Of a stretch of DNA of 64,000 nucleotides, positions 25,568 to 34,065 are shown in pieces; positions within the stretch are counted from its first letter, which is position 1, and every line of letters starts with the position of its first letter. The notes below the pieces were generated by a model that ran no database searches, was not told the DNA's origin, and saw nothing but the letters and a program-made list of their open reading frames with translations. The position numbers and the translations under genes were made by a program. Where the stretch lies: contig NZ_DALZYX010000004.1 in assembly GCF_031987975.1 (NCBI RefSeq), positions 124,001-188,000 of the forward strand. The letters run 5' to 3'. The DNA comes from Pseudescherichia sp031987975. Lineage in GTDB: Bacteria > Pseudomonadota > Gammaproteobacteria > Enterobacterales > Enterobacteriaceae.

Positions 25568-26476
25568 ATGGATAAAATTTACGCAATGCAGCTTTTTGTT
25601 CGCGTCGCAGAGCTGGCGAGCTTTTCCCGCGCCGCCGACTCCCTTGGCGTACCCAAGGGGAGCGTCTCGCGTCAGGTGCAGAGCCTGGAAAACCACCTCG
25701 GTACTCAGCTGCTGCACCGAACCACCCGTCGGGTTCAGCTTACCCAGGACGGTATGGTCTACTACGAGCGCGCCAGGGATCTGCTCTCTAACCTCGACGA
25801 GCTGGACGGCCTGTTTATTCACGATCCCGCCAGCATCAGCGGCAAGCTGCGGGTAGATATGCCGGTGGGGGTAGCGCGCAACCTGGTGATCCCCCGCCTG
25901 CCCGCTTTTGTGCAGCAGTATCCCGGTATTGAAATCGAACTCAGCAGCAGCGACCGGCTGGTGGATGTGATCCGCGAAGGCTTTGACTGTGTGGTGCGCG
26001 TCGGCACGCTGAAGGATTCCGGATTAATTGCCCGCCCGCTGGGCAGGCTGGCGGTGATTAACTGTGCCAGCCCCGGCTATCTGGAGCGTTTTGGCTACCC
26101 GGAGACGCTGGAGGATCTCTCCTCTCACGCGGTGGTTCATTACGCTGTCCACCTTGGCACCCGGCCGCAGGGCTTTGAGCTTTATCAGGACAACACCACG
26201 CGCTGGATCAAGACCGGTGGGATCCTGACGGTCAACAGCACCGAGACCTACCATGCGGCATGCCTGGCAGGTCTGGGGATTATCCAGGTGCCGCGCACCG
26301 GCGTGCGTGACGCTCTGCGCCAGGGCAAGCTGGTGGAGATCCTGCCCCAATACCGCGCCGCGCCGATGCCGGTCTCGCTGATCTATCCCCATCGCCGCAA
26401 CCTCTCCCGGCGGGTACACCTGTTTATGGAGTGGCTGGCGAGCGTCATGAAGGATTACGTCGATTCACCCGCTTAG
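25568..26476 (+). CDS. yhjC: YhjC-like LysR-family transcriptional regulator
   Basis: This 302-residue LysR-type regulator has an N-terminal winged helix-turn-helix (FSRAADSLGVPKGSVSRQVQ, residues 20-40) and the effector-binding domain beginning near residue 90 (GKLRVDMPVGVARNL). It matches E. coli YhjC well through both parts and sits between treF and yhjD as in E. coli. The ATG at 25568 follows GGTGG. It probably controls the divergent SDR gene and itself from the 119 bp gap between them. The inducer is unknown. Confidence 0.9.
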   Translation: MDKIYAMQLFVRVAELASFSRAADSLGVPKGSVSRQVQSLENHLGTQLLHRTTRRVQLTQDGMVYYERARDLLSNLDELDGLFIHDPASISGKLRVDMPVGVARNLVIPRLPAFVQQYPGIEIELSSSDRLVDVIREGFDCVVRVGTLKDSGLIARPLGRLAVINCASPGYLERFGYPETLEDLSSHAVVHYAVHLGTRPQGFELYQDNTTRWIKTGGILTVNSTETYHAACLAGLGIIQVPRTGVRDALRQGKLVEILPQYRAAPMPVSLIYPHRRNLSRRVHLFMEWLASVMKDYVDSPA

Positions 26477-26534
26477 GTGATGAGAGTCTATAATTTGCGT
26501 TACATCACGCTAAGCAGAGAAGGAAGCCGTACTG

Positions 26535-27575
26535 ATGACCCCGGAAAATAGCGCCAAGCGACCTGTCCCGCACCTGGACTACGAACCTGTCAAAAAGGTC
26601 GATACCACCGACAAGCCTGAGGCCGAGTCAGAGCCGCTGTTAAGCGGCAAAGCTGAGGGCGTCGTGGAGACGGTCACCGAAGCGGCGGAGAAGATCCAGC
26701 GCCGCCCGATGGTCGCACACCTGATCCGCGCTACCGAACGCTTCAATGACCGAATGGGCAACCAATTTGGCGCGGCCATCACCTACTTCTCATTCCTGTC
26801 GATGATCCCCATCCTGATGGTGTCGTTTGCCGCCGCAGGTTTTGTGCTGGTCTCTCATCCCACGCTTTTACAGGACATTTTTAACAAAATCCTGCTCAAC
26901 GTTAGCGACCGCACCCTGGCCGATACGCTGCGCAACACGATAAAAACCGCCGTAGAGCAGCGTACCACCGTCGGCATTGTCGGCCTGGCCGTCGCGCTCT
27001 ACTCAGGGATTAACTGGATGGGCAACCTGCGTGAGGCAATCCGCGCCCAGTCCCGGGACGAGTGGGAGCGCACGCCCCAGGACAGTGAGAAGATCTGGGT
27101 GAAATACTTTCGCGACTTTGTGTCGCTGATCGGCCTGCTCATCGCACTGGTGATCACCCTCTCCATCACCTCTATCGCCGGTGCAGCCCAGCAGATGATC
27201 ATCTCCGCGCTCTATCTGGACTACATCGAGTGGCTCAAACCGGCCTGGCAGCTGATTGGCCTGGCGATCTCCATCTGCGCTAACTTCCTGCTCTTTTTCT
27301 GGATCTTCTGGCGGCTGCCGCGCCACCGTCCGCGCAAGAAGGCGTTGATTCGCGGCACGCTGATTGCGGCGGTCGGCTTTGAGGTGATTAAGATCATCAT
27401 GACCTGGACCCTGCCTTCGTTGGTAACCTCTCCGTCAGGGGCGGCGTTTGGCTCGGTGCTCGGTATCATGGCCTTCTTCTACTTCTTTGCCCGCCTGACC
27501 CTGTTCTGCGCCGCGTGGATTGCTACGGCCCAGTATAAAGACGACGTGAAAATGCCGGGGAAAGAGACCCTTTAA
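26535..27575 (+). CDS. yhjD: YhjD, inner-membrane protein of the YihY/BrkB family
   Basis: This 346-residue protein aligns with E. coli YhjD from the RATERFNDRMGNQFGAAITY block to the C-terminus. Six transmembrane helices are visible after a hydrophilic N-terminal 85 residues. The family motif YSGINWMGNLREAIR and FFWIFWRLPRHRPRKKALIRG are intact. In E. coli a point mutant of YhjD lets cells survive with tetra-acylated Kdo-less lipid A precursors, so a role in exporting lipid IVA-like molecules is suspected; the normal function is not known. N-terminal acidic tail is slightly longer than in E. coli. Confidence 0.95.
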   Translation: MTPENSAKRPVPHLDYEPVKKVDTTDKPEAESEPLLSGKAEGVVETVTEAAEKIQRRPMVAHLIRATERFNDRMGNQFGAAITYFSFLSMIPILMVSFAAAGFVLVSHPTLLQDIFNKILLNVSDRTLADTLRNTIKTAVEQRTTVGIVGLAVALYSGINWMGNLREAIRAQSRDEWERTPQDSEKIWVKYFRDFVSLIGLLIALVITLSITSIAGAAQQMIISALYLDYIEWLKPAWQLIGLAISICANFLLFFWIFWRLPRHRPRKKALIRGTLIAAVGFEVIKIIMTWTLPSLVTSPSGAAFGSVLGIMAFFYFFARLTLFCAAWIATAQYKDDVKMPGKETL

Positions 27576-27583
27576 CCTTACTA

Positions 27584-27617
27584 TTGGGCTGAATCAAAAC
27601 GCAAAGTTTCAGCCCAA
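27584..27617. terminator. Hairpin after yhjD without a T-run
   Basis: TTGGGCTGAA and TTCAGCCCAA make a perfect 10-bp stem around 14 nt. There is no poly-T, so it may stabilise the mRNA 3' end or work with Rho. The rest of the 272 bp gap to yhjE is AT-rich with no gene. Confidence 0.5.
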
Positions 27618-27847
27618 TTCCCCATTTCAGCATGAAAAACCAGTCCGTAACTTTTATTTAACCAAAAACTGGTTTTATATTCTAATATTCAATTTCTGTG
27701 AAGCATTTCATAGATGTGAAAACTCAGGCGCAAAAATTATTCACTTTTTGCCGTTTTTATCGCCTTCCGGCCGCCTTGTTACAGATTGAAATGTCGCTTT
27801 TGCTGTGCGTAATATGATCCTTCGTTCGCCAAAAATAAGAAATTTCT

Positions 27848-29170
27848 ATGCAAGCTACAGCCACAACGCTCGATCACGAACAGGAAAGCCCCCCGGTCAA
27901 CTCGCGTAATAAAGTTGTCGTCGCCTCGCTGATTGGTACAGCGATTGAGTTTTTCGACTTCTATATCTATGCCACCGCGGCGGTCATCGTCTTTCCGCAT
28001 ATCTTCTTCCCGCAGGGTGACCCGACGGCGGCCACGCTACAGTCGCTGGCGACCTTCGCTATCGCCTTTGTGGCGCGTCCGATCGGCTCTGCGGTGTTTG
28101 GACACTTTGGCGATCGCGTCGGGCGTAAAGCTACGCTGGTAGCGTCCCTGCTGACGATGGGGATCTCTACGGTGCTGATCGGCCTGCTGCCGAGCTACGC
28201 CACCATCGGTATTTTTGCTCCCCTGCTGCTGGCGCTGGCGCGCTTTGGTCAGGGTCTGGGTCTTGGCGGTGAGTGGGGCGGCGCGGCGCTGCTGGCAACC
28301 GAGAACGCCCCGGCACGCAAGCGGGCGCTGTACGGCTCATTCCCGCAGCTGGGTGCGCCAATCGGCTTCTTCTTTGCTAACGGCACCTTCCTGCTGCTGT
28401 CGTGGCTGCTGACCGACGAGCAGTTTATGGAGTGGGGCTGGCGTGTGCCGTTTATCTTCTCCGCCGTGCTGGTGCTGATTGGCCTCTACGTGCGCGTCTC
28501 CCTGCATGAGTCCCCGGTGTTCGCCAAAGTGGCCGCTGCTAAAAAGCAGGTGAAGATCCCGCTGGGTACGCTGCTGACCAAACACGTCCGCGTAACCGTA
28601 CTGGGCACCTTTATTATGCTGGCGACCTACACGCTGTTCTACATTATGACCGTCTACTCTATGACCTACAGCACGGCTCCCGCGCCGGCTGGCCTTGGGT
28701 TGCCGCGTAATGAAGTCCTGTGGATGCTGATGCTGGCGGTGATTGGTTTTGGCGTAATGGTGCCGATTGCTGGCCTGCTGGCGGACGCTTACGGTCGACG
28801 CAAGAGTATGATCGTTATCACCTCGCTGATCATTATCTTTGCCCTGTTTGTCTTCCAGCCGCTGCTGGGTTCCGGTAACCAGGCGCTGGTGATGGCCTAT
28901 CTGCTGATCGGCCTGAGCCTGATGGGACTGACCTTTGGCCCGATGGGCGCGCTGCTGCCGGAGCTGTTCCCGACCGAAGTGCGTTATACCGGCGCATCGT
29001 TCTCCTATAACGTCTCGTCCATCCTGGGCGCGTCGGTTGCACCGTACATTGCCGCCTGGCTGACCGCCAGCTACGGCCTGTTCTACGTGGGCGTCTACCT
29101 GGCAGCGATGGCAGCCCTGACGCTGATTGCCCTGATTCTGACCCACGAAACCAAGAATCAGTCTCTGTAA
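27848..29170 (+). CDS. yhjE: YhjE, MFS metabolite:H+ symporter
   Basis: A 12-helix major facilitator of the sugar/metabolite:H+ symporter group (ProP/ShiA-like). The 440 residues equal E. coli YhjE and the sequences match closely. The MFS loop-2/3 motif GHFGDRVGRKATL near residue 85 and its loop-8/9 equivalent GLLADAYGRRKSM are intact, as is LGLGGEWGGAALLATENAP, typical of this group. The substrate is unknown. Its transcript ends at a REP-type hairpin at 29175-29210. Confidence 0.95.
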   Translation: MQATATTLDHEQESPPVNSRNKVVVASLIGTAIEFFDFYIYATAAVIVFPHIFFPQGDPTAATLQSLATFAIAFVARPIGSAVFGHFGDRVGRKATLVASLLTMGISTVLIGLLPSYATIGIFAPLLLALARFGQGLGLGGEWGGAALLATENAPARKRALYGSFPQLGAPIGFFFANGTFLLLSWLLTDEQFMEWGWRVPFIFSAVLVLIGLYVRVSLHESPVFAKVAAAKKQVKIPLGTLLTKHVRVTVLGTFIMLATYTLFYIMTVYSMTYSTAPAPAGLGLPRNEVLWMLMLAVIGFGVMVPIAGLLADAYGRRKSMIVITSLIIIFALFVFQPLLGSGNQALVMAYLLIGLSLMGLTFGPMGALLPELFPTEVRYTGASFSYNVSSILGASVAPYIAAWLTASYGLFYVGVYLAAMAALTLIALILTHETKNQSL

Positions 29171-29174
29171 GCAT

Positions 29175-29210
29175 AAAAAAGCCCGGTAGCGTTAGCGCTT
29201 ACCGGGCCTT
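29175..29210. terminator. Hairpin shared by yhjE and the small outer-membrane gene
   Basis: GCCCGGTA and TACCGGGC pair around an 11-nt loop. The A-run at 29175-29180 reads as poly-T on the minus strand, making it a canonical terminator for the minus-strand gene and a weaker one for yhjE. Confidence 0.8.
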
Positions 29211-29229
29211 GCACTCTTGACCAATTCCT

Positions 29230-29742
29230 TCAGAACCGCCAGTTCAGGCTCACCACAAATACCGAAGGGAAAATGATCCCTGACTCCACACCAAAGTGAT
29301 TTGTAAAATTATACTGAACCGCATGATAAATATAGGGTGCGAAACCCACCCCGGTGATGTTTTTAAATGAGTGATAGATACCCTCATCGCCGCATTTACT
29401 AAATTCATCAAAAAAAAATTCGCCGGTATAACCGTAAATACCTTTAAATACAATATTATCCTTCTCCGCCCAGTCTTTTCTGACGCCAAGAGAAAGACAA
29501 CGATCGCCGTAGCTGTTTCTCATTGTCCCAACGAGCAAACTATAATCGGGGTGGTCAGGGAGTCTCTTTTCGACTGAATAAAATTCGTTATCAAATTTCT
29601 CCGTGTATTGGCCGTGATTCCCAAGTAGATGATAAACAAACGAGCCGGTATTAAAAGCAAGGGTATCTTCGGCCTGTGCAAAAGTTGTGGCCACCAGGAG
29701 AGTTGTTGCAGAAAAGTTTAAATAGTTAAGGCGTGGAGACAT
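29230..29742 (-). CDS. Orphan secreted protein, probable small outer-membrane beta-barrel
   Basis: I do not recognise this 170-residue protein. It has a plausible signal peptide ending near TFAQA (residue 24). The mature part alternates polar and hydrophobic residues with many aromatics, contains two cysteines about 35 residues apart (DRCLSLG and SKCGDEG), and ends in Phe (VVSLNWRF), the C-terminal signature of proteins assembled by Bam. These features suggest an 8-strand barrel. It is more AT-rich than yhjE and yhjG, which flank it, and E. coli has no gene here as I recall, so it is probably acquired. It stands alone with its own terminator. Resemblance to PagP was considered and not found. 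Confidence 0.6.
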   Translation of the reverse strand: MSPRLNYLNFSATTLLVATTFAQAEDTLAFNTGSFVYHLLGNHGQYTEKFDNEFYSVEKRLPDHPDYSLLVGTMRNSYGDRCLSLGVRKDWAEKDNIVFKGIYGYTGEFFFDEFSKCGDEGIYHSFKNITGVGFAPYIYHAVQYNFTNHFGVESGIIFPSVFVVSLNWRF

Positions 29743-29886
29743 TGTGAAGCAATATGTTGAGGTAATTTTATATTAGAGTAGCAGCTAGGGAGTTAACCAA
29801 TCCAGTACGGCTGCCATCCACTACGCCAGGGATTATGAAACTGAGACTGTTCTTACCACTGCTACACGCTATCAAGTGAAAATATT

Positions 29887-29924
29887 AAAAGCCCGGTAAG
29901 CGCTAACGCCACCGGGCTTTTTTT
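29887..29924. terminator. Bidirectional hairpin downstream of yhjG
   Basis: AAAAGCCCGGT and ACCGGGCTTTTTTT form the stem, with GCGCTAACGCC in the loop. It ends the minus-strand yhjG transcript and belongs to the same hairpin family as the one at 29175. Confidence 0.8.
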
Positions 29925-29939
29925 ATCCTGCTTTCCTGC

Positions 29940-32000
29940 TTACTTCTTCATTTGGGACAAAATGTTCCGGCACTGGTTCTCCTGGCCTTCCGACGGTGAG
30001 ATGAGCGCTAAGAGCGCCGCTGCCGGGGTCACCAGCGTTGCCAGCGCTGCCGCCACCGCGCCGCGCGCAATCAGCGGACCTGCCTTCACGCCCGCCTGCG
30101 GGTTCTTGAAGGTGCCGCGTACGTAGAGCGGCGAGCGCAGGGTGACGATACGAATCCCCTTACTCTCCGGGTTGATGGTGAGATCAAGCTGCTCTGAGGC
30201 AAAGCTGGCGGTACCGGTGACGTTGATGATTGCGTTCTCGGTATCGAAAGCGAAGATCTGCGGGCGCGCTACGCCGTTAACCAGGTTCAGGTTAGCGGCG
30301 GCGCAGTTTACGCGCACCTCATCGTCACCGAAAATCTGCCCGACGATAAAGTTCCCGACGTTGAGTCCGAGGATCTCCATCAGGTTACGGCTGACCACCC
30401 CGTCGTTCATCAGTAGCTTCAGGTCGCCATTGCTTGAGCCAAGCAGCGCGGCAATGGAGTTACCCGTCCCGCGAAGATCCGCATCACCGTTCATTTCCCC
30501 GATGGTCTTCTGCATCAGCTCCACGTCCGGCATCAGCTCTTTCAGCTTCAGTCGGCGGGCCTGAATATCCGCCCGGCCCTGCATCGGCTTCTTATCCCCT
30601 TCAAGGTGAATATTAGAGGAGATGGTCCCGCCGGCCAGGCCAAACTTCAGCGGCTGAAGGCGCAGGTCGGCGTTCTTCAGGATGATATGGGTTGAGAGAT
30701 CGCTAATCGGCAGGGAGCTGCCGTGCTCGATACGCCGCCCTTTAAAGCGCACGTCGGCATCCATCGTATCCCACTTGTCAGTTTCGAAGCGATCGTAGGG
30801 CAGCACTTTGCCTGCGGGCTGATTGGTCTTCTCGCCCTTTTTCTCCTCAGACTGCTTCGACTTCTCAGCCCCCTTTCCGGAATCAACGCCAATCAGTGGG
30901 CCTAAATCCGCCAGCCGCAGCTGACGCGACTCGAGGTCGCCCTCCAGCTTAGGCCGGGGTTTGCCCGTGGTGTAGGTCAGGGAGCCATGAATATCGCTAT
31001 CCCCGATGCGACCGTTAAAACCGCGGTAGTCATAGACGGAGGATTTTTCGGCATCGATTTTCGCCACCAGCCGACCGTCGGTCTCAAACGGCGGCGTATC
31101 CGGCAGCAGCACGCCGGTCAGATCGTACAGCTCACCCAGCGAGTTACCGGCAAACTTCAGCTTAAGATCGACCCCGCCCATCTTCATCGGGTCGCTCACC
31201 GTGCCGGAGAAGGCCACGCGGGTGTTACCGGAGCGGAAATCAGCCTGCACCGGGAATGGCGTGCCTTCGCTGCGTAGCGCCAGCATGCCGCCAATTTTAC
31301 CCGTGCCGGTCACCTGCTGGCCGTTGTAGCGCCCCTGCGCCTTCAGGCCAAACACGTAGTCGCCGACCTTGGTATTCTTCTCTTTATCGCTACCCGTTAC
31401 TTCGCTAAACGGCAGCGGCTTGCCGAGGGGATCGATCAGGATCTCAACGTCGGCTTTGCTGACCTTGTCATCGATTGCCACACGGCCCTGATCGAACAGA
31501 ATATTGTCCAGACGGAAGGACCAGGCCGAAGGCGGTGCGTCCTCCTCTTTTGGCTCATCGCTGCTCGCCAGGTTGAAAGTCCAGTTGTTAGTCTTCTCTG
31601 ACAGGCGGATCAGCCGCGCATCCGGTTTCTCAAACTTCACCCACGGCAGATAGACGGTCTTCGTCAGCAGCGCCAGCGGTGCCAGCGTGGCCTCAACCCG
31701 GGGCAGGTGTACCATGGTGATCTCAGGAATATCGGGCGGATTGCCGAGGATCACATCCTCGGCATGCACGTGCGGCCACGGCACCCAGCTACGCCAGCCG
31801 GTCTCCTGCTGCTGCCGCTCCCAGACAACGCCTAAATCGCCGCGTATCGTAAAGGGACGATTCAGCTCGGTGGAGACCTTCTCATTGATAGTCGGTTTAA
31901 GACGGTTCCAGTCAAAGGTCGCGATAATGATGATGGCCACCACTATCAGCAACAAAAGCGTTCCCAGGACGGCAATGATTGCCTTGCTTGTTCTTGTCAT
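29940..32000 (-). CDS. yhjG: YhjG, AsmA-family protein
   Basis: This 686-residue protein has an N-terminal membrane anchor (residues 7-29) and a long periplasmic beta-rich region typical of AsmA proteins, with the conserved N-terminal FDWNRLKPTINEKVSTELNRPF and the C-terminal AsmA block DLTINPESKGIRIVTLRSPLYVRGTFKNPQ. AsmA-like proteins form hydrophobic grooves that bridge the periplasm and help move phospholipids to the outer membrane; YhjG is a minor member. Residues about 375-395 form a Lys/Glu-rich linker that differs from E. coli. It matches E. coli YhjG (691 residues) across its length. Confidence 0.94.
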   Translation of the reverse strand: MTRTSKAIIAVLGTLLLLIVVAIIIIATFDWNRLKPTINEKVSTELNRPFTIRGDLGVVWERQQQETGWRSWVPWPHVHAEDVILGNPPDIPEITMVHLPRVEATLAPLALLTKTVYLPWVKFEKPDARLIRLSEKTNNWTFNLASSDEPKEEDAPPSAWSFRLDNILFDQGRVAIDDKVSKADVEILIDPLGKPLPFSEVTGSDKEKNTKVGDYVFGLKAQGRYNGQQVTGTGKIGGMLALRSEGTPFPVQADFRSGNTRVAFSGTVSDPMKMGGVDLKLKFAGNSLGELYDLTGVLLPDTPPFETDGRLVAKIDAEKSSVYDYRGFNGRIGDSDIHGSLTYTTGKPRPKLEGDLESRQLRLADLGPLIGVDSGKGAEKSKQSEEKKGEKTNQPAGKVLPYDRFETDKWDTMDADVRFKGRRIEHGSSLPISDLSTHIILKNADLRLQPLKFGLAGGTISSNIHLEGDKKPMQGRADIQARRLKLKELMPDVELMQKTIGEMNGDADLRGTGNSIAALLGSSNGDLKLLMNDGVVSRNLMEILGLNVGNFIVGQIFGDDEVRVNCAAANLNLVNGVARPQIFAFDTENAIINVTGTASFASEQLDLTINPESKGIRIVTLRSPLYVRGTFKNPQAGVKAGPLIARGAVAAALATLVTPAAALLALISPSEGQENQCRNILSQMKK

Positions 32001-32074
32001 GCTTGCATCCTTCCATTCTTGCCTTGCCTGTCATAAAGATAGCTGAGCCTGAGGGAAAGGAGTGCAACCTGATG

Positions 32075-32845
32075 TTATAGAGCGAGAATAACGCTTTCGA
32101 GGTTTGCCAGCGGTACGGGACGAGAGAGGAAATATCCTTGCGCGGCAAAGGCCGGAGACGCCTGTACGTCACGCCACTCCTCCAGCGTCTCTACGCCTTC
32201 GACAATCACGCCCTGGCAGTAACGATTCATCAGCTGCAGCAGTAGCGTAAACAGGTTTTGCCCTTCTGGCGTCTTGCGCAGCATGATGAACAGTTCGCGG
32301 GCCACCTTGATGTAGTCGTAGCGCACTTCGCTCAGGGCGGAGAAGTTCGCCATCCCGGTTCCAAAGTCGTCCAGCCACAGCGGGCCAATTTCACAGATCG
32401 AGGCGAAGGAAGAGTCCTGCGGCAGGCGGATATGTTCAACTAATTCGAAGCGCAGCCACGGTAGCGTCTCAACCAGCGCCATCATTTTCGGGTTCTGGCG
32501 CATCGACAGCAGCGTCGGGCCATCGACGTTGACCGACGCCAGCACGTTATTCTTCACAAAGAAGTCGCTTTGCAGGGCGAGCAGGTTGATCTGCTCCAGC
32601 ATGACGTCCAGACGCTGACGCACCGCCACCTCCGCAAAGTAGCGGTCGGGCGCAATACGCTGCGATGGATTATCCGGGTGCGTAACGATAGTTAATACTT
32701 CGATTGCCATCAGACTGCCATCTACGCGATAGATGGGCTGGTAGGTATAGGCACGTTCACATTGCAGCCAGTAGCGTCGCTCTTCCAGGCTTTCGATGCT
32801 CGCCTCCGGAATGCTTAGCCGCTGGATAACCTGCTTCAACTTCAT
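32075..32845 (-). CDS. pdeH: PdeH, cyclic-di-GMP phosphodiesterase (EAL)
   Basis: A stand-alone EAL phosphodiesterase of 256 residues that hydrolyses c-di-GMP and so favours swimming over cellulose production. The first motif reads EVLTIV, the same departure from ExLxR as the active E. coli enzyme. Other catalytic residues are present: ASVNVDG, FELVEHIRL, LDDFGTG, DYIKVAREL and VIVEGVET. The ATG at 32845 follows AGGA; an upstream start adds 16 unconserved residues. In E. coli it is class III flagellar-regulated and the main brake on YcgR and cellulose. Its position ahead of the bcs locus is conserved. Confidence 0.95.
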   Translation of the reverse strand: MKLKQVIQRLSIPEASIESLEERRYWLQCERAYTYQPIYRVDGSLMAIEVLTIVTHPDNPSQRIAPDRYFAEVAVRQRLDVMLEQINLLALQSDFFVKNNVLASVNVDGPTLLSMRQNPKMMALVETLPWLRFELVEHIRLPQDSSFASICEIGPLWLDDFGTGMANFSALSEVRYDYIKVARELFIMLRKTPEGQNLFTLLLQLMNRYCQGVIVEGVETLEEWRDVQASPAFAAQGYFLSRPVPLANLESVILAL

Positions 32846-32996
32846 TGTCAGATGTCCTGTAATAGAGTGAGTGACCTGGCGGAACTCGTCCATGAGTTAT
32901 CGGCGCGGCGGGTGAGAACTTTATGTTCAATCGGACAGCAAAATAAAAATCTGCAGCTGGAATCTGCGCTTAACACGCGCCAGCTCAAAAATTTAT

Positions 32997-33012
32997 TGGA
33001 ACGTTGTTTTAA
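32997..33012 (+). promoter_or_regulatory. Candidate KdgR operator upstream of kdgK
   Basis: TGGAACGTTGTTTTAA differs at about four of sixteen positions from the KdgR-type palindrome TGAAACATTGTTTCAT as I recall it. It lies 69 bp before the kdgK start, and kdgK is a known KdgR target in enterobacteria. The assignment is by eye. Confidence 0.45.
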
Positions 33013-33080
33013 TATGATTGACCACGCAGCACGCGCAACGCACACTAACCCTAATATTTATCCGACTCAGGTTGATGACT

Positions 33081-34010
33081 ATGTCCAGGAAAATTGCCGT
33101 CATTGGCGAATGCATGATTGAGCTGTCACAGAAAGGCACAGAGGTGAACCGTGGCTTTGGTGGCGATACCTTAAATACCTCCGTTTACGTTGCCCGCCAG
33201 GTCGATCCGGCTGCGCTGTCGGTACACTACGTTACGGCGCTGGGGACGGATAATTTTAGCCAGCAGATGCTGGATGCCTGGCAGAGCGAAAGCGTCGATA
33301 CCTCCCTCACCCAGCGCATGGAGAACCGCCTGCCGGGTCTCTACTACATCGAGACCGACAGCACCGGCGAGCGCACCTTCTACTACTGGCGCAACGAGGC
33401 CGCGGCTAAATTCTGGCTGGAGAGCGAGCAGTCTGCCGCCATCTGCGAAGAGCTGGCCACCTTTGACTATCTCTATCTCAGCGGCATTAGCCTGGCCATT
33501 CTCAGCCCGGCCAGCCGCGATAAGCTGCTCTCCCTGCTGCGCGAATGCCGCGCCAACGGCGGCAAGGTGATTTTCGATAACAACTACCGTCCGCGCCTGT
33601 GGGCCAGCAAAGAGGAGACCCAGCAAGTCTACCAGCAGATGCTGACCTGCACCGATATCGCCTTCCTGACCCTCGACGACGAGGATGCACTGTGGGGTGA
33701 GAAGCCAGTGGAAGAGGTGATTGCCCGTACCCAGGCCGCTGGCGTTAGCGAAGTGGTGGTGAAACGCGGCGCGGACTCCTGCCTGGTGGCGATTGCCGGT
33801 GAAGCGGTGATTGATGTGCCGGCGGTGAAGCTGCCCAAAGAGAAGGTGATTGATACCACTGCAGCAGGCGACTCTTTTAGCGCGGGCTACCTGGCCGTGC
33901 GCCTGACCGGCGGCGATGCCGAAGCAGCGGCGCAGCGCGGCCACCTGACCGCCAGCACCGTAATTCAGTATCGTGGGGCAATTATCCCTCGCGAAGCAAT
34001 GCCGAACTAA
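33081..34010 (+). CDS. kdgK: KdgK, 2-dehydro-3-deoxygluconokinase
   Basis: A PfkB-family sugar kinase of 309 residues that phosphorylates KDG to KDPG for the Entner-Doudoroff aldolase. The substrate-side motif GFGGDTLNTSVYVARQ near residue 27 and the ATP/anion-hole motif DTTAAGDSFSAGYLA near 260 are intact, with the catalytic Asp in AAGDS. The length equals E. coli KdgK. The ATG at 33081 is better spaced from AGG than the one at 33075. It converges on yhjJ over a very strong hairpin. Confidence 0.96.
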   Translation: MSRKIAVIGECMIELSQKGTEVNRGFGGDTLNTSVYVARQVDPAALSVHYVTALGTDNFSQQMLDAWQSESVDTSLTQRMENRLPGLYYIETDSTGERTFYYWRNEAAAKFWLESEQSAAICEELATFDYLYLSGISLAILSPASRDKLLSLLRECRANGGKVIFDNNYRPRLWASKEETQQVYQQMLTCTDIAFLTLDDEDALWGEKPVEEVIARTQAAGVSEVVVKRGADSCLVAIAGEAVIDVPAVKLPKEKVIDTTAAGDSFSAGYLAVRLTGGDAEAAAQRGHLTASTVIQYRGAIIPREAMPN

Positions 34011-34023
34011 TCGATCGGCTTTT

Positions 34024-34051
34024 CCGGCCCCTGCCGCGGGCAGCGGGCCGG
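34024..34051. terminator. Strong GC hairpin between kdgK and yhjJ
   Basis: CCGGCCC pairs with GGGCCGG, and inside CTGCC pairs with GGCAG. It lies in the 55 bp between convergent stops but lacks a poly-T. Confidence 0.6.
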
Positions 34052-34065
34052 ATTACACTGCACAA

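Noticed and set aside
29230..29742. PagP-type lipid A palmitoyltransferase
   Set aside because: Similar size and barrel-like pattern, but none of the PagP sequence blocks are present.
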